A model generated the notes under the pieces. That model had not been told where the DNA came from. It ran no database searches and saw only the letters and a list, made by a program, of their open reading frames with translations. From Cupriavidus basilensis (GTDB lineage: Bacteria; Pseudomonadota; Gammaproteobacteria; Burkholderiales; Burkholderiaceae), in assembly GCF_008801925.2 (NCBI RefSeq), contig NZ_CP062803.1:1860001-1924000 (forward strand): a stretch of DNA of 64,000 bases, read 5' to 3'. The first letter of the stretch is position 1. Each line of letters starts with the position of its first letter. The position numbers were made by a program, and so were the translations under genes. Below are positions 17,094 through 26,256 of this stretch, piece by piece.

Positions 17094-17537
17094 CTATTTG
17101 CGCGGCAAGTCAGACACCGCATCGCGTAGTTGTTCGGCACGTCTGTTGTTAAATTCCGAGACGCAAGCCAAACGCCTTATCTCATGCGCATTGCCAGCGC
17201 CACCGCCGCTTAGCGAAGCCGAGAATTCACATTGGCTATCACGGTACCTGGAAAACTCCCTGTTTGATGCGGCAAGCTTGGCCTTGGCCTGGCTGACGTA
17301 CCTGCTTTCTTCGTCCCATCTGGACAGAGCGCTGACCGCTTCCTCCTCGATGTTCCGTAAAGCCTTCTGGCTATCTTGGGCATTCTTCGCCAGACAGTCC
17401 CGCATTCCCGCTTGAGAAAAGGCACTGCATTCTTCACGCAAGGCCCGCTCGCCAGGAACAGGCGCAGTGGAGGCCGCGAAAGTCATTGCTGGCAAGCAGG
17501 TCGCCAGCCCAAAACCGATCAGCATCATTGTGCGCAT
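17094..17537 (-). CDS. LprI/DUF1311-like periplasmic protein
   Basis: A 147-residue exported protein: signal peptide MRTMMLIGFGLATCLPAMTFAAS, then a helical domain with four Cys (ECSAF, DCLAK, QCEFS, ACVSE) and the pattern L-x(n)-F..YRDSQC...RLACVSEFNNRRAEQL. This matches the DUF1311/lysozyme-inhibitor LprI-like domain, where the cysteines form disulfides. The start has AAGGGAAGA upstream; the reading frame extends to 17588 without signal-peptide sense. A role in lysozyme resistance is possible from the family but not shown here. Confidence 0.7.
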   Translation of the reverse strand: MRTMMLIGFGLATCLPAMTFAASTAPVPGERALREECSAFSQAGMRDCLAKNAQDSQKALRNIEEEAVSALSRWDEESRYVSQAKAKLAASNREFSRYRDSQCEFSASLSGGGAGNAHEIRRLACVSEFNNRRAEQLRDAVSDLPRK

Positions 17538-17781
17538 AAAGCAGTCTTCCCTTTGCGCTTCCCATTGCGCACCAGCGACCATGCGCAACCGAGCCTCTTG
17601 GCGTAGTTGGGGGCGCCGCCTCCGTTATATCGTTGCGCTATCCATGTCGTGGATATGCGTCGCCAGCTTGCGATGACACGTTGAAACGATGATTTCTGGT
17701 ACTTCAACACTGCGGTGAACAATCAAGAGCAGGGGGCTTGCCAAGCGCTTTGGACACCTGCAAAAAATCAAGATGGCGGCG

Positions 17782-17812
17782 AAAGGCGGGCGCCGTCCCG
17801 GCGCCCGCCTTT
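17782..17812 (-). terminator. Strong hairpin terminator downstream of tpsA
   Basis: AAAGGCGGGCGCCG and CGGCGCCCGCCTTT form a perfect 14-bp stem with a 3-base loop. It lies 46 bases past the tpsA stop; the A-rich/T-rich stem ends make it usable from both sides. The remainder of 17538-17858 shows nothing else. Confidence 0.8.
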
Positions 17813-17858
17813 CCTTCTCTCATCCGCGCCGCGTTATGCGACGGATGTCTTCAGCACG

Positions 17859-19874
17859 TCAGTACCAGCGCGTATTCCAGCTGATGGGCGTCGCTTGCCA
17901 CCAGGGGTTGGCTGCGGGCGCCTGCACGGTCCAGGTCTGCTGCACGGGCCAGGCCTGCTGTACGGGCCAGACCTGCGCGGGCTTGGCTTGCTGCACGGGC
18001 TTGGCGGGCTCGATGGGCTTGGCTTGCTCGACCGGCTTGGTCGGCTCAACGGGCTTAGCCTGCTCCACCGGCTTGGTCGGCTCAACGGGCTTGGCCTGCT
18101 CCACCGGCTTGGTCGGCTCAACGGGCTTGGCTTGCTCAACCGGCTTGCTCGGCTCAACGGGCTTGGCCTGCTCGACCGGCTTGGTCGGCTCAACGGGCTT
18201 GGCCTGCTCCACCGGCTTGGACGGCTCCACGGGCTTGACCTGCGCCACCAGCGGGGCCTGCTCGATGGTCCCGGAGTTGGAGTAGATCATCGACTGCACC
18301 TTCACCTTGCCCTCTTTGGCGGACAAGCGGTCCACGTTGGTGAACGTGAGGCTGGAGAAGTCGAGGTTGCCGTGCTCGCTGGACAGCGTGCCTTCGTTCC
18401 TGGCGGTCGTTGTATTGACCGACAGATTCTGGCTCGCGGTGATCTTGCCGGAGTTCGTGAACGTCGTCGCCTTCACCTTGGTGGTGCCAGTCGCGCTGGC
18501 GAGCGTACCGTTGTTACTGGTGGCTACGGCATCCACGTTGAGGTTGCCGGCGTTGGAACGGATCACGCCATCGTTAGTCAGGGTGGCGGCCTTGACCGAA
18601 AGGTCCCGCTCCGATTCCATCGTGCCATCAGCGCCATTGGTCATGGTGGAAGTATCGGCCGTCAGCGTGCCGCTGGCCTTGATGGTCTTCGTGTTGCGCA
18701 GCGTGGCCGTGTTCAGCTTGATGTCACCGTCCGACGTGATGGTCCCGTCATTGATCAGCACCGCCGACTTGAACGAGACGCCGGATTTGCCGCTGATCGC
18801 GCCGGCATTGTCCACGCTGTTCGAACGGATATCGGTGGCGCCCGCAGCCAGCAGTTGCGCGCCGGCCCGTACGCTGATCTTGTCCTCGGTGGCCTTCTCG
18901 GCGACGACGAAGCCAGGGGCGACTTCGGTGCTGACGGTTTCGCCGCCAGCCTTGTCGTCGCTGGCCTTCCCACCGCCCTGATCCGCCGTGGTGATGACCA
19001 GGCCGGTCTTCTCGATCTTCAGGTCGCCGGTGAGCGCCTGCACCTTGCCTGCGATGTTTACGCCGGCGCCACCTTCGGTGCTGCGCAGCGAAATGGCGTT
19101 GGCGTACATGCCGCCGAGCGCGGCCACGTCGATCGCGTGCACGGGCACGTGATCGGTCCCCTTGGTTTGCTCGGCATCGATACGGTCGCCGTCATAGGCG
19201 ATATCGTTGCGGCCCGCCACGGCGCGGATCAGGTCCTTGGCACGGACCGCCGCGTCGATCTTCATGGAACGCGACAGCAGGTCGACCTTGTCCACCGTGC
19301 TGGCATCGAACCCCCTGCCGGTGATGGCGATGTCGCCGCCGGCCACCGTGAAGCCGGACACGGAGCCGCCGCTGGTGAGCGTCGGCGTGCCCGTGGTCAG
19401 CGTGACGCGCGAAGCGTTCAGCACGCTGCCGCCATCGACGGAGATGCCGTTCGGGTTGGCGACGATCAGCGCGGCGCGCTGCCCGGCGATTTCCGTCGTG
19501 CCGTTGAGCATGGTGCGGGAATTGCCGACCACCTCGTTCAGGATGACGCCGGCGGCGCCATTGGCGAGCGCGGCATTGCCCGCGACATTGCCGCCGATCT
19601 GCGTGGCGGCGCCGTTGGCGCTGTTGTTGAGCACCAGGCCATTGGCGCCCACGTTGTAGTTCTGGAACTGGTTGTGCGATACGCCGGCGGCGTTCGGCGC
19701 GTTGATCTGCACGAGCGGCACGCCATTGGCGGTCGCGCCGATAGCCGGGCCGCCAGGCGCCGCGCTGATCTGCGCGGATGCCATGGAGGCGTGAAGCGCT
19801 GGGACGGCCAGCAACAGGGCGCTCAGCAAGGTGCTGCAGCGGGGCTGGCGGGCAATCATGGATGTCTTTTTCAT
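17859..19874 (-). CDS. TpsA: filamentous-haemagglutinin-type exoprotein of a two-partner system
   Basis: A compact TpsA of about 671 residues. Signal peptide (MKKTSMIARQPRCSTLLSALLLAVPALHASMASAQ), then the TPS secretion domain with VPLVQINAPNAAGVSHNQFQNYNVG and the hallmark IVANPNGISVDGG (NPNGI). A short region of FHA-like repeats follows (about residues 350-560: G-x-L-x-A/S ... TFTNSGKI), and then a proline-rich tail of repeated KPVEQAKPVEPT/S units ending in an aromatic-rich WWQATPISWNTRWY. FHA proteins are usually several times longer. Start uncertain: ATGs at 19874, 19877 and 19886 are in frame. Its partner TpsB is encoded 352 bases upstream on the same strand. Confidence 0.85.
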   Translation of the reverse strand: MKKTSMIARQPRCSTLLSALLLAVPALHASMASAQISAAPGGPAIGATANGVPLVQINAPNAAGVSHNQFQNYNVGANGLVLNNSANGAATQIGGNVAGNAALANGAAGVILNEVVGNSRTMLNGTTEIAGQRAALIVANPNGISVDGGSVLNASRVTLTTGTPTLTSGGSVSGFTVAGGDIAITGRGFDASTVDKVDLLSRSMKIDAAVRAKDLIRAVAGRNDIAYDGDRIDAEQTKGTDHVPVHAIDVAALGGMYANAISLRSTEGGAGVNIAGKVQALTGDLKIEKTGLVITTADQGGGKASDDKAGGETVSTEVAPGFVVAEKATEDKISVRAGAQLLAAGATDIRSNSVDNAGAISGKSGVSFKSAVLINDGTITSDGDIKLNTATLRNTKTIKASGTLTADTSTMTNGADGTMESERDLSVKAATLTNDGVIRSNAGNLNVDAVATSNNGTLASATGTTKVKATTFTNSGKITASQNLSVNTTTARNEGTLSSEHGNLDFSSLTFTNVDRLSAKEGKVKVQSMIYSNSGTIEQAPLVAQVKPVEPSKPVEQAKPVEPTKPVEQAKPVEPSKPVEQAKPVEPTKPVEQAKPVEPTKPVEQAKPVEPTKPVEQAKPIEPAKPVQQAKPAQVWPVQQAWPVQQTWTVQAPAANPWWQATPISWNTRWY
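17990..18240. repeat. 36-bp minisatellite in the tpsA 3' end
   Basis: About seven near-identical 36-bp units encode the 12-residue repeat KPVEQAKPVEPT/S. Variation is mainly at wobble positions and T/S, as expected from recent duplication. Copy number probably varies between strains. Confidence 0.85.
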
Positions 19875-20095
19875 CATTTGGACCATGGTAAGTAAAGTGA
19901 GAGACGGCAGGCCGCCGGCATAAGGAGATCCGTGCCGATTCGGGGGCGGGCATGCCGGGTCAGGGTGTTGGCGTTTGAGTGATGGCTGTGGTTGGCTTCC
20001 TCCTTCAGGTTGTGGATCAATGCGATTTCCGTTAATTCGGCTTTGGTGTGGGTACTGCATGCGGGCAGGAGTTGCCGGAGGCAAAACGCTGGTTT

Positions 20096-20128
20096 GCTCC
20101 CCTCTCCCATGAAGCGGGAGAGGGGAGC
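20096..20128. repeat. REP-like palindrome between tpsB and tpsA
   Basis: GCTCCCCTCTCCC and GGGAGAGGGGAGC form a perfect 13-bp stem with a 7-base loop. Such elements are commonly dispersed in Cupriavidus/Ralstonia genomes (from memory). It may also attenuate read-through from tpsB to tpsA. The rest of 19875-20226 is low-complexity CACGACAC-type sequence with no gene seen. Confidence 0.7.
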
Positions 20129-20226
20129 TACGGCGGCGCGGGATTCAGCCCAGCGGTGAATCGCCTCACACGACACACGACACGCGACTAACAACACACG
20201 ACACCCGAACCCCGACGAACCCAATG

Positions 20227-21921
20227 TCAGAGCTTCATCGATAGCTGCACGGCCACCGTTACCCGCGCGGCCTCGAACCCGGCCGGCTTGGCCACCGGCA
20301 TGCCGACCGACACGTCGTAGCCAACCTTGCCGTACTCGCCCCGCACCCCGAGCGCCGCGCCAACCAGCGTTCGCCCGGCGAGCTCGCGCGTCACGCTGCC
20401 ACCCACGGCGCCTGCGTCGGCCGCGGCATAGGCTTCCTGTCCGGTGTTCCCGATCGCCACCGCGACTTCATTGCGCAGCACCCATCCGCTTTGTCCCACC
20501 AAAGTGCGCGAGCCATCGAAGCCGCGCACGCTGTACCGGCTGCCGATCGAAAGCATCTCGGTTGCTGGAATCGCATTCGGCGCCGCCTGCGCATTCATGC
20601 TGGCGCGATAGCCAAAGCGTTGCCGCCCGACGGAGAAGGGCGCGTCGACGCTCGCGTTGGCGCTGAGGATGCTGTAGCGGCCACTCCATTGCGTTCTGCC
20701 GCTCACATAGCCGCTGTTGGCCGACCACGCGGGAATGCTCCCGCGCACGCCTAGCCCGCCGGTGAACGTCATGCGGCGCGCGCGTTGATAGTGGGCGTAG
20801 CTGAGGGTGTAGCCGGTGATGTCGCGCGTCTGCACGCCGATCGGCCAATCGCTGAGCCGGACGTCGTCCGAGCGCCGCGACAGCTTGGCGCGCACCGTGC
20901 CCTTCATGGTGCCGGTACGGTAAGCCACGTGGCTGGCACCCACCTCGAACGTGCGCGTGCGGCCCGTGTAGGGCAGGTTGCCGGCGCTGGTGGCGATCGT
21001 CTGCAGGAAGTCATACTGGTTCGCACCCAGCCAGAAGGAGCCATAGCCATACGGCACCGTCCATTGCAGGCCCATCGCGCGCGATCCGACGCTACGGTTG
21101 CCGAAGTGCGCGTCATTGTTGTAGGTGGCGATGAGCTGGTCGTACAGTCCCAGGGGGGAATCCACCACCAGGACGCCGCCGAGCTGGTTCTTGCCGGTGG
21201 CGTCGATGCCGGAGTTGTCGGCGGTGACGATGGCCCGCCAGCGGCGCACCTCGGGCGCATGGTGAATGGCGAGATCGGTCTGGCCAAATTCCTTGCCCGG
21301 CTCCAGCACCATCCGTACCGATGCGTCGCCGGCCACGGTGCGGATGTTTTCCAGTGTCTGGTCGAGATCGCGCAGATTGAGCACGTCGCCTTCGGCCATC
21401 GGCATCGCCATCTGGCGGCGGCCCGGCGCGTCGCCGGTCTCGGCGATGCTGCCGATGCGCCCTGGCAAAAGCTCGATCTCCAGCTTGCCGGCGCGCAAGT
21501 CTTGCTGGCCGATCAGCACTTGCGTGGTGACGTAGCCGCGCTCGATGAGCAGGTAGCGCAGATGGTCGCGCAGGCGGGTGATGCCCTCGGACCCGATGCA
21601 CACGTCCTGCACCTGCACGGCACGCACCAGCCATGCGAACGCCTCGGCGTTCTTCCACTCAAGGCGCGAGATAGCGAAGCACGGCGACTCGGCGGGAAAG
21701 ACGAGTGTCGCGTGCGGGGACGCTTCGCTGCCCGACAGCACCGGCGCCGCGGGCGAGGCGCGCGTCAGCGCCTCGTCAACCTGCTGCGCCTGGCGGCGTG
21801 TCGTTTCTGTGGTCTCGGCGGCCGCATGCGGTGTCAGTGACTGTGCGGTGGCCGCGGGGGCCCGAAGCAGGAGCAGCGCCACTGCGCCGCCGATAATACG
21901 GATGGATTTCATGTTGCCCAT
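20227..21921 (-). CDS. TpsB: outer-membrane transporter of the two-partner system (FhaC/ShlB family)
   Basis: An Omp85-superfamily protein of about 564 residues. Signal peptide (MGNMKSIRIIGGAVALLLLRAPAATAQ), two POTRA domains (CFAISRLEWKNAEAFAWLVR ... LIERGYVTTQVLIGQQDLRAGKLEIELLPGRIG), and a 16-strand barrel containing the L6-type motif SRYSVRGFDGSRTLVGQSGW (VRGF) and a final strand ending VAVQLSMKL. It secretes the TpsA protein encoded downstream. Starts at 21921 or 21912 are both possible; neither has a strong ribosome site. A copy of the RcsB-like dyad lies about 215 bp upstream, which points to co-regulation with the fimbriae. Confidence 0.9.
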   Translation of the reverse strand: MGNMKSIRIIGGAVALLLLRAPAATAQSLTPHAAAETTETTRRQAQQVDEALTRASPAAPVLSGSEASPHATLVFPAESPCFAISRLEWKNAEAFAWLVRAVQVQDVCIGSEGITRLRDHLRYLLIERGYVTTQVLIGQQDLRAGKLEIELLPGRIGSIAETGDAPGRRQMAMPMAEGDVLNLRDLDQTLENIRTVAGDASVRMVLEPGKEFGQTDLAIHHAPEVRRWRAIVTADNSGIDATGKNQLGGVLVVDSPLGLYDQLIATYNNDAHFGNRSVGSRAMGLQWTVPYGYGSFWLGANQYDFLQTIATSAGNLPYTGRTRTFEVGASHVAYRTGTMKGTVRAKLSRRSDDVRLSDWPIGVQTRDITGYTLSYAHYQRARRMTFTGGLGVRGSIPAWSANSGYVSGRTQWSGRYSILSANASVDAPFSVGRQRFGYRASMNAQAAPNAIPATEMLSIGSRYSVRGFDGSRTLVGQSGWVLRNEVAVAIGNTGQEAYAAADAGAVGGSVTRELAGRTLVGAALGVRGEYGKVGYDVSVGMPVAKPAGFEAARVTVAVQLSMKL

Positions 21922-22095
21922 GCTGCGCGCGTTGCCTGGAACACAAGCGCAGGTTTGTTGCAAAAACGCTAGCCCGTCAATGCCTGAGCCGCTTGATGGG
22001 CCAGGGTGGCAGTCGCTGTGTGTTGCGTTTGGTGTCTTGTGTCGCGCGTGCGTGTCGTGCATCGCGCGTCGCTGCTGTCGTTAGCGAAGTAACAG

Positions 22096-22119
22096 GATTC
22101 TGAGTGTGATTCTGAGTGT
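22096..22119. repeat. Perfect 12-bp tandem duplication upstream of tpsB
   Basis: GATTCTGAGTGT occurs twice in direct tandem, immediately upstream of the dyad at 22136. It could be a duplicated promoter element. The gap 21922-22289 contains no gene that I can support. Confidence 0.7.
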
Positions 22120-22135
22120 CTTGGGCAGGGAAGAC

Positions 22136-22153
22136 AATCGGACAAGTTTGAAA
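22136..22153. promoter_or_regulatory. RcsB-like dyad, copy 5 (tpsB promoter)
   Basis: AATCGGACAAGTTTGAAA shares the left half-site and spacer exactly with copy 2; the right half is degenerate. It stands 215 bp before the tpsB start. Confidence 0.55.
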
Positions 22154-22289
22154 ATGCGGCGGAATTTGCAAGAAAACCCGGCGCGGCAGCCGATGCGGCA
22201 CGGGCGGACTCGATCGCGCCTTCAAACAGCGGTATGCCCGTCGCCGCGACGGCATGCGGCGCGCGGCATGCGGAGTGGACAGTGCGCGT

Positions 22290-23264
22290 TTACTGGTAAT
22301 CCACCAGCACGGACATCATGCCGGAAATCGTGCCGGGCGTGACTGTGGATTCGGTTTGAATGTAGCGCGCGTTCATCGGGATCGTGTACGAGCCGCCGGT
22401 CGAGCTGTTATAGGCGCTGAGCGGAAACGATTGATTGAACGTTGCGGGCGTGCCGTTCGTGCCAGTGATCTGGATCGCCACGCCCTTCGCCGTCGAGCCG
22501 CCGGCGACCGGCAGCGCGCCGGCGAGGGCGGGCAGCGGGCCTCCGATCGGGGTGAGCGTGTAACCGACGCGCGCGAAGCCGGGCGGGCAGTTGTTGAAGC
22601 GAAGGTCGAACCCCTTCGTGCCCGACTGGTCGCCGGTCGATCCCACGCCCTTGAACTTGTACAAGACCATGGAGGGCAGCGCGACGCTTTGATCCGGGGT
22701 CGAGCAGGTGCCGTTGACCAGCCTGACGGTGGCCGCCAGATTGATTGCGAGACCCCCGTTCCACGCATCGCAGGTCTTGCCGGGCAAGCACAACCAGTAA
22801 TAGGCCGGGTCCCCGCCGTGCACGCCCGCGAGGCTGCCGGCCGACAACGGGCGGGCGTCGCGCAGCAGTTGCACTTCGAGTGGCGAATTGACGATGAGGA
22901 AGTTGCTACCGTTGCTGGAGAATTCGGTGACGGGTTGGCCGTTGACCAGCAGGCGAGTAGAGATGCCCGATACGTTGGTCGTGACTAGCGGTCCGGGTGC
23001 AGTGGTATACCCGCCATTCGGAAAAAGGGTCACCCTGGAAACCTGGCACGACGATGCCGCGCCGCAGAGTTGACTCAACGGAATCGTATAGCGACTGATG
23101 ATGGTGCCTGTTGGCAAGCTGTTCGGCAGGTTAAGCGTCGATCCGAACGCAGTGACAGTGGTGAACGCGAGTGCTTTCGGCGAAATCGATGCGACAACGA
23201 CAAGAACGATTGCCGGGATCAGTCGCGCAGCGAGACCGCGCAGGATTTGATGAAACGGTTGCAT
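22290..23264 (-). CDS. Fimbrial adhesin / pilin-domain protein 4 (last gene of the fimbrial cluster)
   Basis: About 324 residues. Starts at MQPFHQILRGLAARLIPAIVLVVVASISPKALA (signal peptide; GGAAAA site upstream). The N-terminal half is a putative receptor-binding lectin-like domain with cysteine pairs (QLCGAASSCQ; WLCLPGKTCD); the C-terminal half is a pilin domain (GTCSTPDQSVALPSMVLYKFKGVG ... NARYIQTESTVTPGTISGMMSVLVDYQ) for donor-strand exchange. This two-domain layout is that of FimH-like tip adhesins secreted through chaperone and usher. It lacks the GPDSS-NQW signature of its three paralogues. It has its own dyad 130 bp upstream, so it may be expressed separately. Confidence 0.8.
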   Translation of the reverse strand: MQPFHQILRGLAARLIPAIVLVVVASISPKALAFTTVTAFGSTLNLPNSLPTGTIISRYTIPLSQLCGAASSCQVSRVTLFPNGGYTTAPGPLVTTNVSGISTRLLVNGQPVTEFSSNGSNFLIVNSPLEVQLLRDARPLSAGSLAGVHGGDPAYYWLCLPGKTCDAWNGGLAINLAATVRLVNGTCSTPDQSVALPSMVLYKFKGVGSTGDQSGTKGFDLRFNNCPPGFARVGYTLTPIGGPLPALAGALPVAGGSTAKGVAIQITGTNGTPATFNQSFPLSAYNSSTGGSYTIPMNARYIQTESTVTPGTISGMMSVLVDYQ

Positions 23265-23393
23265 AGCAGAAATTTTCCTTTCCCCTTCCGTCAACGAGGG
23301 AAACTGTTGTGCTCCCATTTTTCGGATCATGCATGGCGTGGTCGGGACGCGGGGGCTTGATCTCGGATGCTATCGGGATTGCAGGCCATTTAA

Positions 23394-23411
23394 AATCGGA
23401 CGAGTACTAAA
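23394..23411. promoter_or_regulatory. RcsB-like dyad, copy 6 (fimbrial adhesin 4)
   Basis: AATCGGACGAGTACTAAA lies inside the fimbrial cluster, 130 bp upstream of the last adhesin gene, suggesting an internal promoter. Confidence 0.55.
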
Positions 23412-23519
23412 ACGCGTGCCGCCAACGTGAATACGCCGCGTCCTTGGCGTGTCGAGGGCAAGATGCTCCCGATCGATGACCCGCCGCGCCTGTCAGCCGG
23501 GCCCATGCGCGATCAACCG

Positions 23520-23867
23520 TCAGCGAGGCAGCGGGCCAGTGTGATTGAGCTGGCGATAGGCAAATTGCAGGCTCCAGGGCGCGTAGACGTAGTGCAGCGC
23601 TCGCCCCACCGCGGTGCCGGCGGCTTGCGGGCGGCCTCCATCGCGCACCCTGTCGCCCGACGCATTGCCCAACTCCAGCGTGACCAGGACCAACAGCGCC
23701 GCCTTGATGTCGGAGTAGCGGTCGCGTGGCAAAAGCCTGGCCACGATGTTCCGGGCCATGTCCTGCTTCTGCGGCGGCAGGCTTGCCAGGGATGCGGTAG
23801 CCAGCGCGCAGTATCCGCTGCCCTTCGAGGCAAGCTGCCATAGCTGCCATGTGTGCGAAGCGTGCAT
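23520..23867 (-). CDS. Hypothetical small protein within the fimbrial cluster
   Basis: A 115-residue protein (MHASHTWQLWQLASKGSGYCALATASLASLPPQKQDMARNIVARLLPRDRYSDIKAALLVLVTLELGN...). No family recognised. It has AAGGA at proper spacing, lies in the same direction as the fimbrial genes, and is flanked by gaps that match gene boundaries. It looks soluble and partly helical, with no signal peptide. A regulatory or accessory role in fimbriation would be guesswork. Confidence 0.5.
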   Translation of the reverse strand: MHASHTWQLWQLASKGSGYCALATASLASLPPQKQDMARNIVARLLPRDRYSDIKAALLVLVTLELGNASGDRVRDGGRPQAAGTAVGRALHYVYAPWSLQFAYRQLNHTGPLPR

Positions 23868-23943
23868 CTGAAAGTCCTTAAGTCGTTGTGAACCGGAAAC
23901 CGGAAATCGGGAGGGCGCGGCAGCGTGCCCGCCTGCCGCGCGG

Positions 23944-24978
23944 TTACTGGTAGCTCATCGTGAACGTGGCGTAGCCTTTTGCCTCGCCGGGTGTCACGGT
24001 AGAGGCGGTCTGGATGTAGCGCGCCTTGAACGGGATCGTCACCGGCACATTGCCGAACTGCCCGATGAACCACTGGTTCGGATTGTTGCTCTGTGAGGAA
24101 TCGGGGCCATAACTGACCAGGCTGTTATCGGTGCCGCGCAGCACCTGAATGCCGACGCCCGTTGCCTTGGCGTCACGCGACAGGGACAGCAGGTTGCTTC
24201 GGTTCGACCAGTTGGTGCCGTCCGTCATCGTGAAATACATCCGCGTGGACGTTCCTTGATTCCCCCCCGAGCACTGCAGCCGAATCTCGAACGGCTGCGC
24301 GTCGGTGGTCGTGCCAACGCCTTTGAACGCGCGGATCGGAATCTGGCCGAGCGGCACCGAGATGGACGGCGTCATCACCCTGCATGCGGGGACCTGCGGC
24401 CTGATGGGGAGCGAACCGTTGATGAAGACACGCCGGACGACGAAGCCGTGATCGACCGCGGTAGTCGTGCCGATTTCGCCAGACAGTGACCCGCCCGCCG
24501 TGATCGGGCCGGTCTTGACCAGTTCCACCTTGAAATCCCCGCCTCCCACGTAGTAGCCCGCCTCCTTTGCAACATGGGTCTGTTGCGGCCACCATCCGGT
24601 CCATCCTCCGTCAATGCGCACACCGATCCCGGAAACGCCGGTGGCATAAGTATTAAAGGCCCCTGGAGCCCCTTTTCCCTCGTATTTGACCGTGCCAATC
24701 AGGGATGTGCAGGTAAGGTCGCCACTGGGCCCGGTTGCCGTCCCCTTTTCGGAAAAGAGAACCGTGCCGTCTGGAACCGTGGGGTCAAACGAGGAGGGCG
24801 ACCACGCGGGAAGCCTGACCTCGAGATACTCGACGGGTCCGACCCCCCTGGCGATGATCGAGCAGCTCGCCAGTGCCTCCGAAACAGGAAGGGCAAACGC
24901 TGCGGTGCAGCCAATTCCAAGTATTGCCCGGCGACACCGCACGGCACTTTCCTGAACAACGCGATGCTGTCGTGGCAT
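23944..24978 (-). CDS. Fimbrial adhesin / pilin-domain protein 3
   Basis: 344 residues; an AAGGAGAA site precedes the ATG. Signal peptide (CRRAILGIGCTAAFALPVSEALAS), an N-terminal domain with paired Cys (SCSII; LTCTSL) of lectin-like type, and a C-terminal pilin domain with ACRVMTPSISVPLGQIPIRAFKGVGTTTDAQPFEIRLQC and the GPDSSQSNNPNQWFIGQFG segment shared with the next two genes. It ends ...GYATFTMSYQ, the donor-strand-type terminus recognised by the chaperone. Likely a tip or minor subunit. The C-terminal half aligns with genes 1 and 2, showing tandem duplication, while the N-terminal half has diverged. Confidence 0.82.
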   Translation of the reverse strand: MPRQHRVVQESAVRCRRAILGIGCTAAFALPVSEALASCSIIARGVGPVEYLEVRLPAWSPSSFDPTVPDGTVLFSEKGTATGPSGDLTCTSLIGTVKYEGKGAPGAFNTYATGVSGIGVRIDGGWTGWWPQQTHVAKEAGYYVGGGDFKVELVKTGPITAGGSLSGEIGTTTAVDHGFVVRRVFINGSLPIRPQVPACRVMTPSISVPLGQIPIRAFKGVGTTTDAQPFEIRLQCSGGNQGTSTRMYFTMTDGTNWSNRSNLLSLSRDAKATGVGIQVLRGTDNSLVSYGPDSSQSNNPNQWFIGQFGNVPVTIPFKARYIQTASTVTPGEAKGYATFTMSYQ

Positions 24979-25068
24979 CCTGATTCTCCTTATGACGTTT
25001 TGCTAACGGTCAGCCGGTAGGGCGGCCGGGCATGGCGTGAAGTGCGAGGCAATCGGCTGGCGCTACTG

Positions 25069-26100
25069 TTACGAAAACGTAATCGTGCTGAGCGCACTCA
25101 CGGTACCCGGCTTGATCGTCTCTTCCGTCTTGATATAGCGCGCTTCGAAGGGCACCTTGATGACACTAGCGGATGTCCCGGATTTACCGACCAGCCACTG
25201 ATTGGTATTGCCTTTGGCCGATGAATCCGGCCCAAAATTCAATGGACTGGTGGTGCCTTGCTTCATGATTTGAATACCCAGGCCAGATGCCGTCGAATTC
25301 TTTGCCAGGCTAAGGACATTGCCGGTATTCGCGGGATTGGTCGCATCCGTCAACGTTGCATAGACACTGAGGTTCGCATCGCATTGGAGCCCCAACGAAA
25401 ACGGTGTCGATTTGGCGGCAGAGACATCGCCTACCGCTTTCAGGCTATACGTCACCAACTGCGGCATAACGACCGTGTTGGTCGCGCCGGACGTGATCTT
25501 GCATGTTCTTGCCGTAACGGCAATGCTCAATGCGGCCAGACTGGCCGCCTGCCTATTCGACACGACAGCTCCACCCAGCGTGGCGATGATGGTCAGGATG
25601 TTTTTAGCCGGGACACTATAGGTTCCCGTTTCGATAGCCCCCGTTACGACGAGAGTCACCCGGTGGTAGTAGCCCCAAGCGCCAGAGCCGGGGGGGCCGG
25701 GTGGAAGCACAGTTGGCCCAGCCCCAATAGGGTCATAAGGCGTGTTGGCATTTGCCGTTTCCAGTGCATAACCTATTCCGGGAATTCCGGTTTCAAATAC
25801 AGCAGCGCTGCCCCTCTCGGCCTTAAACGTCGCACCCGGAACCACTTTCCCGAGCGGCGTTACGACGATTTCATCGAAATTGCAATCGCGGGTTCTGCTG
25901 ACACTGTGAGAGGCGTATCCGGTAGTCGATGACGGAAACTGAATCCCCGAGGCCACCGAATCTCGAACAGTGCTGAGCGAGGGCGGAAGTTTTGCCTGTG
26001 CCTGACTGTTCGGTGTAGTGGTCGTACAATCAGCAAACGCTGATTCAGAAAAAAACATGACGCCCAGGATTAGAGCGCGCGAAGTCATTTTAAATAGCAT
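25069..26100 (-). CDS. Fimbrial adhesin / pilin-domain protein 2
   Basis: 343 residues, starting MLFKMTSRALILGVMFFSESAFA (signal peptide; AAGGGA site). Two-domain adhesin layout: a variable N-terminal half, then a pilin domain (TCKITSGATNTVVMPQLVTYSLKAVGD ... LNFGPDSSAKGNTNQWLVGKSGTSASVIKVPFEARYIKTEETIKPGTVSALSTITFS). The C-terminal half is near-identical in pattern to gene 1 (26257-27363). The gene is visibly AT-richer than the surrounding genome, suggesting acquisition or recent recombination. Confidence 0.82.
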   Translation of the reverse strand: MLFKMTSRALILGVMFFSESAFADCTTTTPNSQAQAKLPPSLSTVRDSVASGIQFPSSTTGYASHSVSRTRDCNFDEIVVTPLGKVVPGATFKAERGSAAVFETGIPGIGYALETANANTPYDPIGAGPTVLPPGPPGSGAWGYYHRVTLVVTGAIETGTYSVPAKNILTIIATLGGAVVSNRQAASLAALSIAVTARTCKITSGATNTVVMPQLVTYSLKAVGDVSAAKSTPFSLGLQCDANLSVYATLTDATNPANTGNVLSLAKNSTASGLGIQIMKQGTTSPLNFGPDSSAKGNTNQWLVGKSGTSASVIKVPFEARYIKTEETIKPGTVSALSTITFS

Positions 26101-26256
26101 AATAAGTCCCTTTACCAGCGGCTTGGCGGATCCACCATAGTTCCCAATACCATCCGAACATCGGAATACGCCATCGGGTGCATGTTTCCATCTCACCGTG
26201 CGGGCCGCCTGTTCGTCCGAAAAAACCATCGCATCTCTTTCAAAATCTGATTTGCA

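Noticed and set aside
20161..20216. CACGACAC-rich low-complexity stretch after tpsB, mirrored by TGTCGTG-rich sequence at 22016-22070
   Set aside because: Considered as inverted repeats of a mobile element, but the two stretches match only loosely and there is no transposase, target duplication or defined end.
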